Shown here: positions 24,698 through 32,506 of the stretch, piece after piece | Numbering within the stretch: the first letter of the stretch is position 1 | How the letters are laid out: every line of letters begins with the position of its first letter | Origin: Mesorhizobium sp. J8 | GTDB taxonomy: Bacteria > Pseudomonadota > Alphaproteobacteria > Rhizobiales > Rhizobiaceae | Direction of reading: 5' to 3' | DNA: 64,000 nucleotides | Assembly (NCBI RefSeq): GCF_016591715.1 | Contig: NZ_AP024109.1 | Location: forward strand, 5,518,001 to 5,582,000 | Position numbers and translations under genes: made by a program | Notes under the pieces: model-generated | Databases searched by the model: none | What the model was told of the DNA's origin: nothing | What the model saw: only the letters and a program-made list of their open reading frames with translations

Positions 24698-25228
24698 ATG
24701 ATAAAGTTCATCGCCGCCGCGCTGTGGATCTGCGCCGTGACGCTCGGTGCGGTCTTCTATTCCTTCCAGGCGGCCGGCCAGCGCGGCGCGGCCGAACCGC
24801 CAAAGCCGATGCTGGGCGGCCTCGACTACGTCAAGACCGACATGATCTCGGTGCCGCTGCTGCGCGACGGCTCGATCGACGGCTATTTTCTGACCAAGCT
24901 CGTCTACACGGTCGAGCCGGAGCAGATGAAGAAGCTGTCTGTCCCCGCCCAGGCGCTGATGACCGATCAGGTCTATTCCTATCTCTATTCCAATCCGCAG
25001 ATCGATTTCACCAAGAAGGACTCGATCGATCTCGACGCCTTCCGCAAGTCGATACGCGACACAATCAACACCCGCGTCGGCGTCGAGCTGGTGCATGAGG
25101 TGCTGATCGACCAGGTCAACTTCCTATCCAAGGACGATATCCGCGACAACGCGCTTCGCCGCCGCAAGAATGCCGGCGAAACCGCGGCGGCGATGACCAA
25201 GGCGTTCAAGACCGCGCCGGAGCATTGA
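24698..25228 (+). CDS. Membrane-anchored protein of the flagellar cluster, FliL-like
   Basis: A 176-residue protein with an N-terminal membrane helix (residues 2-24, IKFIAAALWICAVTLGAVFY) and a periplasmic domain. The C-terminal part, SIDLDAFRKSIRDTINTRVG then VELVHEVLIDQVNFLSKDDIR, has the FliL pattern of a helix followed by a strand ending in the conserved region. FliL-type proteins sit next to the stator and modulate motor function. Homology is suggested by pattern and by the flagellar neighbours only. It follows the repeat by 16 bp. Confidence 0.55.
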   Translation: MIKFIAAALWICAVTLGAVFYSFQAAGQRGAAEPPKPMLGGLDYVKTDMISVPLLRDGSIDGYFLTKLVYTVEPEQMKKLSVPAQALMTDQVYSYLYSNPQIDFTKKDSIDLDAFRKSIRDTINTRVGVELVHEVLIDQVNFLSKDDIRDNALRRRKNAGETAAAMTKAFKTAPEH

Positions 25229-25299
25229 TTGCCCGGCCAACTCGACACGGATATCTTAGTAAAGCTTACCCATGATGCGACATGACGCATGGTGACCGC

Positions 25300-25317
25300 G
25301 TTGACGTTTACGTCAAC
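25300..25317. promoter_or_regulatory. 18-bp palindrome GTTGACGT-TT-ACGTCAAC upstream of the SCP2 gene
   Basis: Perfect 8-bp arms at 25300-25307 and 25310-25317 separated by two bases. The half-site TTGACGT and tight spacing are like sites of MerR-family regulators such as LiuR, which control acyl-CoA and branched-chain amino-acid catabolism in proteobacteria; that comparison is from memory. It lies 110 bp before the SCP2 start codon, where promoter elements would be expected. Confidence 0.55.
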
Positions 25318-25426
25318 TCGAAGCTATATGCGCCGTGACAGGCGGCCGCTTAGGCGCGGCGCGCCTACCTCGCCCAGCGGCTCGACAGGCCGGTGCGCGT
25401 CAACGCAACCAACGAGGAGAACCGCC

Positions 25427-25711
25427 ATGGGCGTTCAGGAGATTGCCGACAAGATCAGGTCGCGCGTGGCGAGCGCGGGTTTCGAGCATTCGGTCAAATT
25501 CGACACCGGCAGCGACGGCGTCATCGTCATCGACGGCGCGACCGTCTCGACCACCGACGCGCCGACCGACTGCACCGTCAAGCTGTCGCTCGACGATCTG
25601 GATTCGCTGATTGCAGGCGACCTGAACCCGACCATGGCCTTCATGGCCGGCAAGCTCAAGGTCGAGGGCGACATGACGGTTGCCATGGCGCTCAGCCAGC
25701 TGCTCGGCTGA
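25427..25711 (+). CDS. SCP2 sterol-carrier-like lipid-binding protein
   Basis: A 94-residue protein that is a complete SCP2 domain: VSTTDAPTDCTVKLSLDDLDSL, then the conserved NPTMAFMAGKLKVEGDM segment and hydrophobic C-terminal helix. SCP2 proteins bind fatty acids, acyl-CoA or sterol-like ligands in the cytoplasm. ATG 25427 has AGGAGA 9 bases upstream; an in-frame extension to 25289 has no SCP2 similarity. It stands alone with its own terminator and a palindrome upstream. Confidence 0.85.
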   Translation: MGVQEIADKIRSRVASAGFEHSVKFDTGSDGVIVIDGATVSTTDAPTDCTVKLSLDDLDSLIAGDLNPTMAFMAGKLKVEGDMTVAMALSQLLG

Positions 25712-25728
25712 TCTTTCGTAAAAACGAG

Positions 25729-25757
25729 AACGCCGCCCCACGGGCGGCGTTATGTTT
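25729..25757 (+). terminator. Rho-independent terminator after the SCP2 gene
   Basis: Perfect 10-bp stem AACGCCGCCC/GGGCGGCGTT (25729-25738 and 25742-25751) with a CAC loop, followed by ATGTTTTT. It lies 17 bp after the SCP2 stop. Confidence 0.85.
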
Positions 25758-25774
25758 TTGTCGAGTCTAAGCCC

Positions 25775-26488
25775 TCAGGCGACGAGGCCCTGGGCTTGAC
25801 CCTTGATCTTGCGGCCGGCGGCCTTGATTGTGCCTTTGGCGCCGTCCAGCGCGCCTTCCTTCAGCTCCAGCGCAAGAAGCCGGTGCCGCTCATAGGGGCC
25901 GGGCATGGCAAGCGTTCCGGTGCGGTCCGCCGAAAAGCCGAACCGTCCGTAATAGGGCGCGTCGCCGACGAGCAGGATCGCGCCATGGCCGAGCCGCGCG
26001 GCCTCGGCGACCGCATGTCGCATCAGCGCCGAGCCGATGCCGCCGCTCTTCAAGCCAGGCTCGACCGCGAGCGGGCCGAGCAGCAGCGCCGCCGGACCGC
26101 CCTCGCCCAGCCTCACATCCCAAAGCCGCACCGTGCCGACGACCGCGCCCGAGGCATCGCGGGCGACGAAGGCCAGGCCCTCTGAAGGCCGGCGGCCGCG
26201 CCGCAGCTTCTCGGACGACTTCTTCTTGCGCTTCGGCCCCATGGCGCGATCGAGCAAGGCTTCGCGCGCCGCGACGTCGCCGGCGCCTTCGCAGACGATG
26301 ACGAAGGCCGGCGCCTGGGCGGCCCCCTCGTCCGGCGCGCCGCGCGAGCCAGCCTGTGCCCGGAGGGCAAGGGAGGGCGCCAGCGCCGCAATCGGGCTCT
26401 TCTCCCCCGCGGAGAAAAGCTCAGCCGACGGTCCGGACGAGGGGGCAATCTCGGTGGCCGCAAGGGCCGATTTGATCAGGTATTCCAT
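25775..26488 (-). CDS. GNAT-family N-acetyltransferase with an N-terminal insertion
   Basis: A 237-residue protein. The C-terminal 180 residues are a GNAT fold of the YhbS type: AREALLDRAMG, GLAFVARDASGAVVGTVRLWDV, the acetyl-CoA loop LKSGGIGSALM, and LVGDAPYYGRFGF. The first 60 residues are unusual: residues about 15-56 are encoded by a palindromic DNA element (26323-26445) with 13-bp perfect arms. Relatives normally start the GNAT domain near residue 60. The acetyl acceptor is unknown. It is convergent with the SCP2 gene. Confidence 0.8.
   Translation of the reverse strand: MEYLIKSALAATEIAPSSGPSAELFSAGEKSPIAALAPSLALRAQAGSRGAPDEGAAQAPAFVIVCEGAGDVAAREALLDRAMGPKRKKKSSEKLRRGRRPSEGLAFVARDASGAVVGTVRLWDVRLGEGGPAALLLGPLAVEPGLKSGGIGSALMRHAVAEAARLGHGAILLVGDAPYYGRFGFSADRTGTLAMPGPYERHRLLALELKEGALDGAKGTIKAAGRKIKGQAQGLVA
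26323..26445. repeat. Palindromic element inside the acetyltransferase gene
   Basis: Perfect inverted repeat CCCCCTCGTCCGG (26323-26335) / CCGGACGAGGGGG (26433-26445), with an internal hairpin TTCTCC (26400-26405) / GGAGAA (26411-26416). Sequences like this (CCCTC-TCCGG ends, TTCTCCCC-GGGGAGAA core) are common intergenic repeats in rhizobia. Here it is read in frame as about 41 residues. Confidence 0.7.
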
Positions 26489-26588
26489 ATCCGCGATCCT
26501 TCACGAGCGGAGATCTGTTCCACAAGCGAGCCCGGGCGGGCGACATCATCGCCCGCGCCGGATGATCTGAACGGTCCTTGCGAACCGG

Positions 26589-27722
26589 TCAGATCACGTA
26601 GGATCGGAGAGGCTCGAAGCCGTTGAAGGCGACCGCCGAATAGGTGGTCGTGTAGGCCCCGGTGCCTTCGATCAGCACCTCGTCGCCGATGGTCAGCGAC
26701 AAGGGCAGCGGATAAGGCGTCTTCTCATACATCACGTCGGCCGAATCGCAAGTCGGGCCGGCGAGCACGCAAGGCGCGGTCTCCGAGCCGTCATGGCGGG
26801 TGACAAACGGGTAGCGGATCGCCTCGTCCATCGTCTCGGCGAGACCGCCGAACTTGCCGATGTCGAGGAACACCCAGCGCACATTGTCGTTGTCGGCCTT
26901 CTTCGAGATCAGCACGACTTCCGACTTGATGACGCCGGCATTGCCGACCATGCCGCGGCCCGGCTCGATGATCGTCTCGGGCAGCGCGTTGCCGAAATGC
27001 TTGCGCAATGCCGAGAAGATCGCCTGGCCATAGGCCTGGGCGGCTGGCACGTCCTTCAGGTAACGGGTCGGGAAACCGCCGCCCATATTGACCATCTTGA
27101 GCACAATGCCCTCCTCGGCGAGCGTCGCGAACACCTTCTTGGCGTCGCCCAGAGCGCGGTCCCAGGCCGACAGGTCGGTCTGCTGCGAGCCGACGTGGAA
27201 CGACACGCCATAGGCGTCGAGGCCGAGCCCCTTGGCATGGCGCAGCACGTCGACGGCCATCGCCGGCACGCAGCCGAACTTGCGCGACAGCGGCCACTCG
27301 GCGCCTTCGCCGTCGGTGAGCACGCGGCAGAACACGCGCGAGCCGGGAGCGACACGCGCGATCTTCTCGACCTCCTCGACGCAGTCCACCGCGAAGAGGC
27401 GGATGCCGAGCTGGTAGGCGCGTGCGATGTCACGCTCCTTCTTGATGGTGTTGCCGAAGGAAATGCGGTCCGCGGGCGCACCCGCGTCCATCGCCATCTC
27501 GACCTCGGCAACCGATGCGGTGTCGAAGGACGAGCCCATCGCAGCAAGGAGGCGCAGGATTTCCGGCGCCGGGTTTGCTTTCACCGCATAGTAGATCTTG
27601 GAATCGGGCAACGCCTTCTCGAAGGCGCGGAAATTGTCGCGCACGACATCGAGGTCGACGACGAGGCAGGGACCGTTCGGACGTCGGGTGGCGAGGAAGT
27701 CAAGGATGCGCTGGGTGGCCAT
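26589..27722 (-). CDS. Ornithine/lysine decarboxylase, group IV (alanine-racemase fold)
   Basis: A 377-residue PLP enzyme. The PLP lysine is in the segment YYAVKANPAPEIL (about residue 53), the glycine loop for phosphate binding is MGGGFPTRY, and EPGRGMVGNAG and GPTCDSADVMYE carry substrate- and dimer-site residues, including the catalytic Cys in CDSAD. These are the ornithine decarboxylase signatures of fold III. Product: putrescine (or cadaverine). ATG 27720-27722 is chosen over the upstream ATG at 27755 because MATQRILDFLATRRP fits the family. A leader of over 400 bp precedes it. Putrescine would feed homospermidine synthase (52639-54084). Confidence 0.9.
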   Translation of the reverse strand: MATQRILDFLATRRPNGPCLVVDLDVVRDNFRAFEKALPDSKIYYAVKANPAPEILRLLAAMGSSFDTASVAEVEMAMDAGAPADRISFGNTIKKERDIARAYQLGIRLFAVDCVEEVEKIARVAPGSRVFCRVLTDGEGAEWPLSRKFGCVPAMAVDVLRHAKGLGLDAYGVSFHVGSQQTDLSAWDRALGDAKKVFATLAEEGIVLKMVNMGGGFPTRYLKDVPAAQAYGQAIFSALRKHFGNALPETIIEPGRGMVGNAGVIKSEVVLISKKADNDNVRWVFLDIGKFGGLAETMDEAIRYPFVTRHDGSETAPCVLAGPTCDSADVMYEKTPYPLPLSLTIGDEVLIEGTGAYTTTYSAVAFNGFEPLRSYVI

Positions 27723-28265
27723 CGGGGTCTCTCCATAACGCCTTTCGGCGCGCACAAAGGCTGCGGACGCGGGCGCTCAGCCTCGCGAACTCGCGGTCAA
27801 ACAAAGGCGGGACGTCAAATCCATGGAACCAGCCGGTGGAGACCCCGGAACCATGGAATGCCGTCTCGCGGCGATGAACCTTGGCCTTGCCCGGCCTCGG
27901 TTCGCTTTGTCTGCCTTGGCTTGGATGGGAGAACCCCGTCCGCACTGCCGGCAATGAAGGTGTGCCTCTTTAGTAACCCCGGTCTTTGGACAACCGGAAG
28001 AGAACCAGAAAGGCCCGCACCGTCGTTGCTTCAAGGTGTCCTCGGTCTTGTGGTTGGCCACTGACCGACTGGAGGGGGTTGGCTCCAGTTACCTTACCGA
28101 TTGCCCTCACCATTCGAGGATCGGCGGACACCCACAGGCACGTGCGACTTTGGGCAAGGGCGATATAGGAGCGAAGGGGTTCACAATCAATAAAAATCGT
28201 AAGCCCATGTTGTAAAATTTCCGGCATCGAACAATGTTGGTCGCACCGTATCCGGAAATCGAACG
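27723..28265. promoter_or_regulatory. Long leader of the decarboxylase gene and divergent promoter region
   Basis: 543 bp without an evident conserved gene between the ornithine decarboxylase and amidase genes. Alphaproteobacterial ornithine decarboxylase genes are known to carry the Rfam speF leader RNA, and this stretch is the right place and size. Hairpins are visible: ACTGGAG/CTCCAGT (28068-28074, 28083-28089) and CCGGT/ACCGG (27979-27983, 27993-27997). An 85-codon frame on the minus strand (28227-27970) could be a leader peptide. Near the amidase start, ATTTCCGG/CCGGAAAT (28217-28224, 28252-28259) form an inverted pair that could be an operator. Confidence 0.5.
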
Positions 28266-29462
28266 ATGCCAGGAACTCAAGGGCCGCTGAACGCCTTCCT
28301 CGATCTGCGCCAAATGCCTGTGGCGCATGCTGAATTGGGCCCGCTCGCCGGCCTGCGCCTGGCCGTCAAGGACATCTACGACGTCGCCGGCTACCGCACC
28401 GGCTGCGGCAACCCGCAAAAATTCGAGGAAGCCCATGCCGCTTCGCGCACGGCCGAAGCGGTGCAGACGATCCTCGATGCCGGCGCCCGATTCGTCGGCA
28501 AGACCCAGACCGACGAATTGGCCTTCTCGTTGTTCGGCCAGAACGCGCATTTCCCCTACCCGGTCAATCCCGCCGCGCCTGACCGCGTCACCGGCGGCTC
28601 CTCCTCCGGCTCGGCGGCCGCAGTCGCCGGCGGGCTGGCGAACATCGCCACCGGCTCCGACACCGGCGGCTCGATCCGTGCGCCGGCGAGCTTCTGCGGC
28701 CTGATCGGGCTGCGCACCACCCATGGCCGCATTTCGCTCGACGGGGCGATGAAGCTGGCGTCGAGCTTCGACACGTTCGGCTGGTTCGCCGACGACATCG
28801 AGACCTATGAGGCGGTCGGCAAGCTTCTGCTTGGCCGCGATCCGCACCAGCACCCGCTCAACCGCCCGCTGTCGATTCGCTGGCTCGACGCCTTCGTCAG
28901 CGGCCCGGCGGAAGCCGCCGAATATGCGCGCATGAAGGCGTTGGCCGCCGCCGTCATCGGCCAGCCCGCGGAGACCGAATACGCCTTCACCTCGTTCCCC
29001 GACGAGCTTTACTGGTGCTTTCGCCGCCTGCAGGCCTTCGAGGCCTGGCGCGAGCATGGCCCCTGGATCTCGGCCGGCGGCCGCCTCAGCCCGGGCGTCG
29101 ACGAACGTTTTGGCTTCGGCCGCACCATCGACGCCAAGGCCGCCGCCGCCGAAGCGGCGCGGCGGCTGGCTTTTCGGGCCGAGCTTGGCGCCCTGCTTGG
29201 CAACAACGGCTTTCTGGTCCTGCCCACCGTTCCCGGCGCAGCACCGCTTGCCGCCGGCACGCCGGAACAGTTCCAGGCTTATCGCGAAAGGGCGCTGCAT
29301 CTCTTGTGCCTTTCGGGTCTTTCGGGCTTTCCGCAGATCACCTTGCCGATCGGCGCGGTCGACGGCGCGCCCTTCGGCCTGTCGCTGCTCGGCCCTTCCG
29401 GCAGCGACGTTGCCCTGATACGGCTCGGCCGCAGGATTCTCGACGCGGCACGAAAGGTCTGA
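28266..29462 (+). CDS. Amidase (amidase signature family)
   Basis: A 398-residue amidase. The Ser-cisSer-Lys triad is visible: Lys in LRLAVKDIYDVAGYR (about residue 36), the Gly/Ser-rich signature GGSSSGSAAAVAGGLA (about residues 115-130), and nucleophile Ser in GSDTGGSIRAPASFCG. It hydrolyses a C-N amide bond in the cytoplasm; the substrate is unknown. The following LysR gene starts 2 bp after its stop, so the two are co-transcribed. Confidence 0.87.
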   Translation: MPGTQGPLNAFLDLRQMPVAHAELGPLAGLRLAVKDIYDVAGYRTGCGNPQKFEEAHAASRTAEAVQTILDAGARFVGKTQTDELAFSLFGQNAHFPYPVNPAAPDRVTGGSSSGSAAAVAGGLANIATGSDTGGSIRAPASFCGLIGLRTTHGRISLDGAMKLASSFDTFGWFADDIETYEAVGKLLLGRDPHQHPLNRPLSIRWLDAFVSGPAEAAEYARMKALAAAVIGQPAETEYAFTSFPDELYWCFRRLQAFEAWREHGPWISAGGRLSPGVDERFGFGRTIDAKAAAAEAARRLAFRAELGALLGNNGFLVLPTVPGAAPLAAGTPEQFQAYRERALHLLCLSGLSGFPQITLPIGAVDGAPFGLSLLGPSGSDVALIRLGRRILDAARKV

Positions 29463-29464
29463 CC

Positions 29465-30364
29465 ATGGATACATTGACCCGCATGCGCGCCTTCATCGAC
29501 GTGGTCGAGGCGGAAGGGTTTTCGGCCGCGGCGCGCAAGATCGGCCGCTCCAAGGCGCTCTTGTCGAAATATGTGCGCGAGCTGGAGGACGAGCTCGGCG
29601 CGCTGCTCTTGAACCGGACCACGCGGCAGTTCTCGCTGACCGAAGCCGGCCACACCTATTATCAGCGCGCCTCCGAGATCGTGCGCGAGGTCGACAGCCT
29701 CGCCGAGGCGGTGCGCCAGTCTTCCGGCGACGTCCGCGGCAGGATCAAGCTGTCGGCCGCCCGCACCTTCGCCGATGCGCCGATCGGCCAGTCGCTGGTC
29801 GACTTCGCCAGGCAGCACCCCGACATCGTGCTCGACATCCATCTCGACGACCGCTTCGTCGACCTTGTCGAGGAAGGTTTCGACCTTGCCGTGCGCATCT
29901 CGCGGCTGGAGAACTCCTCGCTGATCGCCAGGCGGCTGGCGCCGTTCTCCGTCCGGCTTTGCGCTTCGCCGGAGCTGATCGCCAGGCATGGCGCGCCGAC
30001 GCGGCCCCAGGACCTCGCCAACATGCCCTGCATCGTCGACACCAACGGCCGCTCGCTGGCCAACTGGCGCTTCAAGGGCGAAGGCGAGGAATCCATCAGC
30101 GTCGCCGTGTCGGGCCCCATCGAGGTCAACAGCCCGATCGTGGCGCGAGCCGCCGCGCTTTCCGGCCTGGGTTTTGCCATGCTGCCGGATTTCATCGCCG
30201 CCCCGGACGTCGCGTCCGGCAAGCTGGTCACCGCGCTCGACGACCGGATCCTGGCGGGCACCGGCATCTTCGCCGTCTACCCGCACCGCCGCTATCTTCC
30301 GGCCAAGGTAAGGGTCTTCGTCGACTTCCTGGTGCACTGGTTCAGGACGCGCGACACCGCCTGA
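29465..30364 (+). CDS. LysR-family transcriptional regulator
   Basis: A 299-residue LysR protein. The winged helix at residues 1-60 includes FSAAARKIGRSKALLSKYVRELE, and the effector domain begins near residue 90 with GRIKLSAARTFADAPIGQ. It is co-transcribed with the amidase gene and is likely to control it, although LysR genes are more often divergent from their target. Start ATG 29465. Confidence 0.9.
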   Translation: MDTLTRMRAFIDVVEAEGFSAAARKIGRSKALLSKYVRELEDELGALLLNRTTRQFSLTEAGHTYYQRASEIVREVDSLAEAVRQSSGDVRGRIKLSAARTFADAPIGQSLVDFARQHPDIVLDIHLDDRFVDLVEEGFDLAVRISRLENSSLIARRLAPFSVRLCASPELIARHGAPTRPQDLANMPCIVDTNGRSLANWRFKGEGEESISVAVSGPIEVNSPIVARAAALSGLGFAMLPDFIAAPDVASGKLVTALDDRILAGTGIFAVYPHRRYLPAKVRVFVDFLVHWFRTRDTA

Positions 30365-30464
30365 TGACTGTCGCCCGGCCAAGGCAGCGGCGCGCGTAAA
30401 GACGAAGCTGAAGCGGGCGTCCCAATTTCGCCCGCTTTATGTCAACCCTCGGGCCCGCTCCCTA

Positions 30465-30512
30465 GAGCAATTCCAGGAAAAGTGCGTAGCGGTTTTCTGT
30501 CCGGAATTGCTC
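30465..30512. repeat. Rhizobial short palindromic repeat (GAGCAATTCC type)
   Basis: Arms GAGCAATTCC (30465-30474) and GGAATTGCTC (30503-30512) flank GGAAAAGTGCGTAGCGGTTTTC, whose GAAAA and TTTTC can pair. A near copy is at 49703-49750, and both are followed by AAACAAAG. It lies in the 161-bp gap before the DUF1007 gene. Confidence 0.8.
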
Positions 30513-30525
30513 AGAAACAAAGTCA

Positions 30526-31212
30526 ATGGAATCGCGGCACGGAATGCATCTGAAACGGCAAGCAACCATGCTGGCTTCGGCCTTTGCGGCCACATTGGCC
30601 TCGGTCGAGCAGGCTGAAGTCCACCCGCATGTCTTCGCCGAAGCCCGGCTCGACGTCATCCTCAGCCAGGATCACCAAAGTGTGACGGCGCTGCGCCACC
30701 TTTGGCGCTTCGACGATTTGTTTTCGAGTACAGTGATGATGGAGTTCGACAAGAACTCCGATCTGAAACTTGACGACAAAGAGCTCAAGGAAGTGGCCGA
30801 CACCGTCCATTCCTCGCTGGCCGAGTTCAACTACTTTCAGCTCGTCACCCAGGACGGCAAGGACGTGCCCATGGTGCCGCCGCCGCATCTGATGGCGAAT
30901 TTCGACAACGACCAGCTGATCATCCTGTTCGAGTCGCAGCCGAAGACGCCGATCAAGCTCGCCGGCAAGATCGACATCGGCGTCTACGACCCGACGTTCT
31001 ACACCGCGATCGATTTCACCGACGACGCCAACCTCACCGTCGATGGCCTGCCCTCGACCTGCACCAAGAAGGTCATCCGTCCCGATCCGGACGAGGCGAT
31101 CAAGGAAAACCAGAAGACCCTGACGGACGCGTTCTTCAACGATCCGACAGGCACCGACATGAGCAAGATCTTCGCCACCAAGCTCGAGTTGAACTGCCCG
31201 CCGGAAGGATGA
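30526..31212 (+). CDS. DUF1007 family protein (metal-transport accessory)
   Basis: A 228-residue protein with an N-terminal signal-like stretch (LASAFAATLASVEQAEVHPH), so probably exported. The body has the DUF1007 pattern: HPHVFAEARLDVILSQD, LRHLWRFDDLFSSTVMMEFD, then KELKEVADTVHSSLAEFNYF. DUF1007 genes regularly precede NicO-type nickel/cobalt exporters, as here (8 bp gap). The function of the family is unproven; a periplasmic metal-handling role is inferred from that association. ATG 30526 or 30544 could be the start. Confidence 0.8.
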   Translation: MESRHGMHLKRQATMLASAFAATLASVEQAEVHPHVFAEARLDVILSQDHQSVTALRHLWRFDDLFSSTVMMEFDKNSDLKLDDKELKEVADTVHSSLAEFNYFQLVTQDGKDVPMVPPPHLMANFDNDQLIILFESQPKTPIKLAGKIDIGVYDPTFYTAIDFTDDANLTVDGLPSTCTKKVIRPDPDEAIKENQKTLTDAFFNDPTGTDMSKIFATKLELNCPPEG

Positions 31213-31219
31213 TTTGGTG

Positions 31220-32500
31220 ATGAGACCCTCTCTGCGCGCAAGCAGGTTTCGCAAAAGTGTCGCACGGTTTTGCGATTGGAACCTGCGACAAGCAAGGGAA
31301 TCCAGGCGGATATTCGTGAGACATCCCACGAATATCCGCCTGGCCCTCGGCCTCTTGGCAGCCGCCTTGATGGCGACCCATCTGGCGGGCGTGGCCCATG
31401 CCCAGAGCTCGCTCGGCATCGGCACCAATGACGGCATGGCGCCGACCACCACGGGTCCGTTCGCCCATATCCTGATGTGGATCAATCTCAGGCAGCAGGA
31501 ATTCTACCATTCGCTGGCCGCCGCCATGAAGGCGATGCGCCAGGACGGCAGCAAGCTCTGGCTGCTGATCGGCCTGTCCTTCGCCTACGGCATCTTCCAC
31601 GCCGCCGGCCCCGGCCACGGCAAGGCGGTGATCTCGTCCTACATGGTCGCCAACGAAGTGGCGCTGCGGCGCGGCATAATGCTCTCCTTCGTCTCGGCGC
31701 TGCTGCAGGGCCTGACCGCGGTAGTCGTCATGATGCTTGCCTATTTCGTGCTGCGCGGCACCGCGATCTCGATGACCGACGCGGCGTGGTTCCTGGAAAT
31801 CTCCAGCTTCGTGCTGGTCACCTTGTTCGGCGCCTGGCTGCTTTGGCGCAAGCTCGGCTCGTCGGTGCTGCGCCTGTTCGGCAGAGCGCCCGCCTACAGC
31901 CTGTCGGCCGCCCATGCCGGCCATCCGCATGACGGGCATTCCCATGCGGGCCACTCGCATGGGCATTCGCATGCGCGCGTCGCGCATTCCCTGCGCGTGC
32001 ATGACGATCATGATCATCATGGCCATTCGCATGCCCACGGCCACGATCATGGCGCGCATGAGCACCGCCATCACGCCGCGCACGACCACGCCCACCACGA
32101 CCATGGTCCTGGTGAAGTCTGCGAGACCTGCGGCCATTCGCATGCGCCGGATCCGGCGATGCTGTCGGGCGACCGCTTCGACTGGAAGACAGCCTGGTCG
32201 GCGGTGGCCGCCGTCGGTATCCGCCCCTGTTCCGGCGCGCTGATCGTGCTGAGCTTCGCGCTGCTCAACGGGTTGTGGCTTGGCGGCCTGCTGTCGGTGC
32301 TGGCGATGTCGATCGGCACCGCGATCACCGTCTCCGCGCTGGCGACGATCGCCGTGACGGCCAAGAACTGGGCGGTCTATTTCGCCGGTGATGGCCGCAT
32401 CGGCAACCGCATCCATTCCATCGTCGAGATCGGCGGCGCCGCCTTCATTTTCCTGGTCGGACTGCTGCTTCTGTCGGCCAGCCTATCGGGCGGCGCCTGA
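31220..32500 (+). CDS. NicO/RcnA-type nickel-cobalt efflux protein
   Basis: Up to 426 residues. Membrane helices surround the family signature YGIFHAAGPGHGKAVISSY (about residues 130-148). The central loop is extremely His-rich (repeats of GHSH, HDHH and HAH over residues about 235-300), followed by CETCGH and the second half with GIRPCSGALIVL, the motif shared with RcnA. Expected to export nickel or cobalt. ATG 31220 has GGAAGGA upstream, but its first 32 codons cross two palindromes; a GTG at 31316 gives a clean signal peptide (RLALGLLAAALMATHLAG, cleavage at AHA) and may be the true start. Confidence 0.85.
   Translation: MRPSLRASRFRKSVARFCDWNLRQARESRRIFVRHPTNIRLALGLLAAALMATHLAGVAHAQSSLGIGTNDGMAPTTTGPFAHILMWINLRQQEFYHSLAAAMKAMRQDGSKLWLLIGLSFAYGIFHAAGPGHGKAVISSYMVANEVALRRGIMLSFVSALLQGLTAVVVMMLAYFVLRGTAISMTDAAWFLEISSFVLVTLFGAWLLWRKLGSSVLRLFGRAPAYSLSAAHAGHPHDGHSHAGHSHGHSHARVAHSLRVHDDHDHHGHSHAHGHDHGAHEHRHHAAHDHAHHDHGPGEVCETCGHSHAPDPAMLSGDRFDWKTAWSAVAAVGIRPCSGALIVLSFALLNGLWLGGLLSVLAMSIGTAITVSALATIAVTAKNWAVYFAGDGRIGNRIHSIVEIGGAAFIFLVGLLLLSASLSGGA
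31242..31286. repeat. Palindromic repeat at the nicO gene start
   Basis: Outer arms GCAGGTT (31242-31248) / AACCTGC (31280-31286) and inner arms TCGCAAAA (31249-31256) / TTTTGCGA (31268-31275). Same AAAAGTG-x-GGTTTT plan as the other short palindromes in the window. Confidence 0.75.
31302..31343 (+). promoter_or_regulatory. 17-bp perfect hairpin covering an alternative nicO start
   Basis: CCAGGCGGATATTCGTG (31302-31318) and its exact reverse complement (31327-31343) with an 8-base loop. The left arm contains AGGCGGA and the GTG at 31316-31318, so in RNA the hairpin would hide both a Shine-Dalgarno-like element and a possible start codon. Confidence 0.6.
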
Positions 32501-32506
32501 GGCCGG

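Noticed and set aside
31900..32130. Repeated GGCATTCGCATG-like units as a tandem repeat or CRISPR-like array
   Set aside because: They encode the His-rich loop of the NicO exporter; units are irregular, in frame and without spacers.
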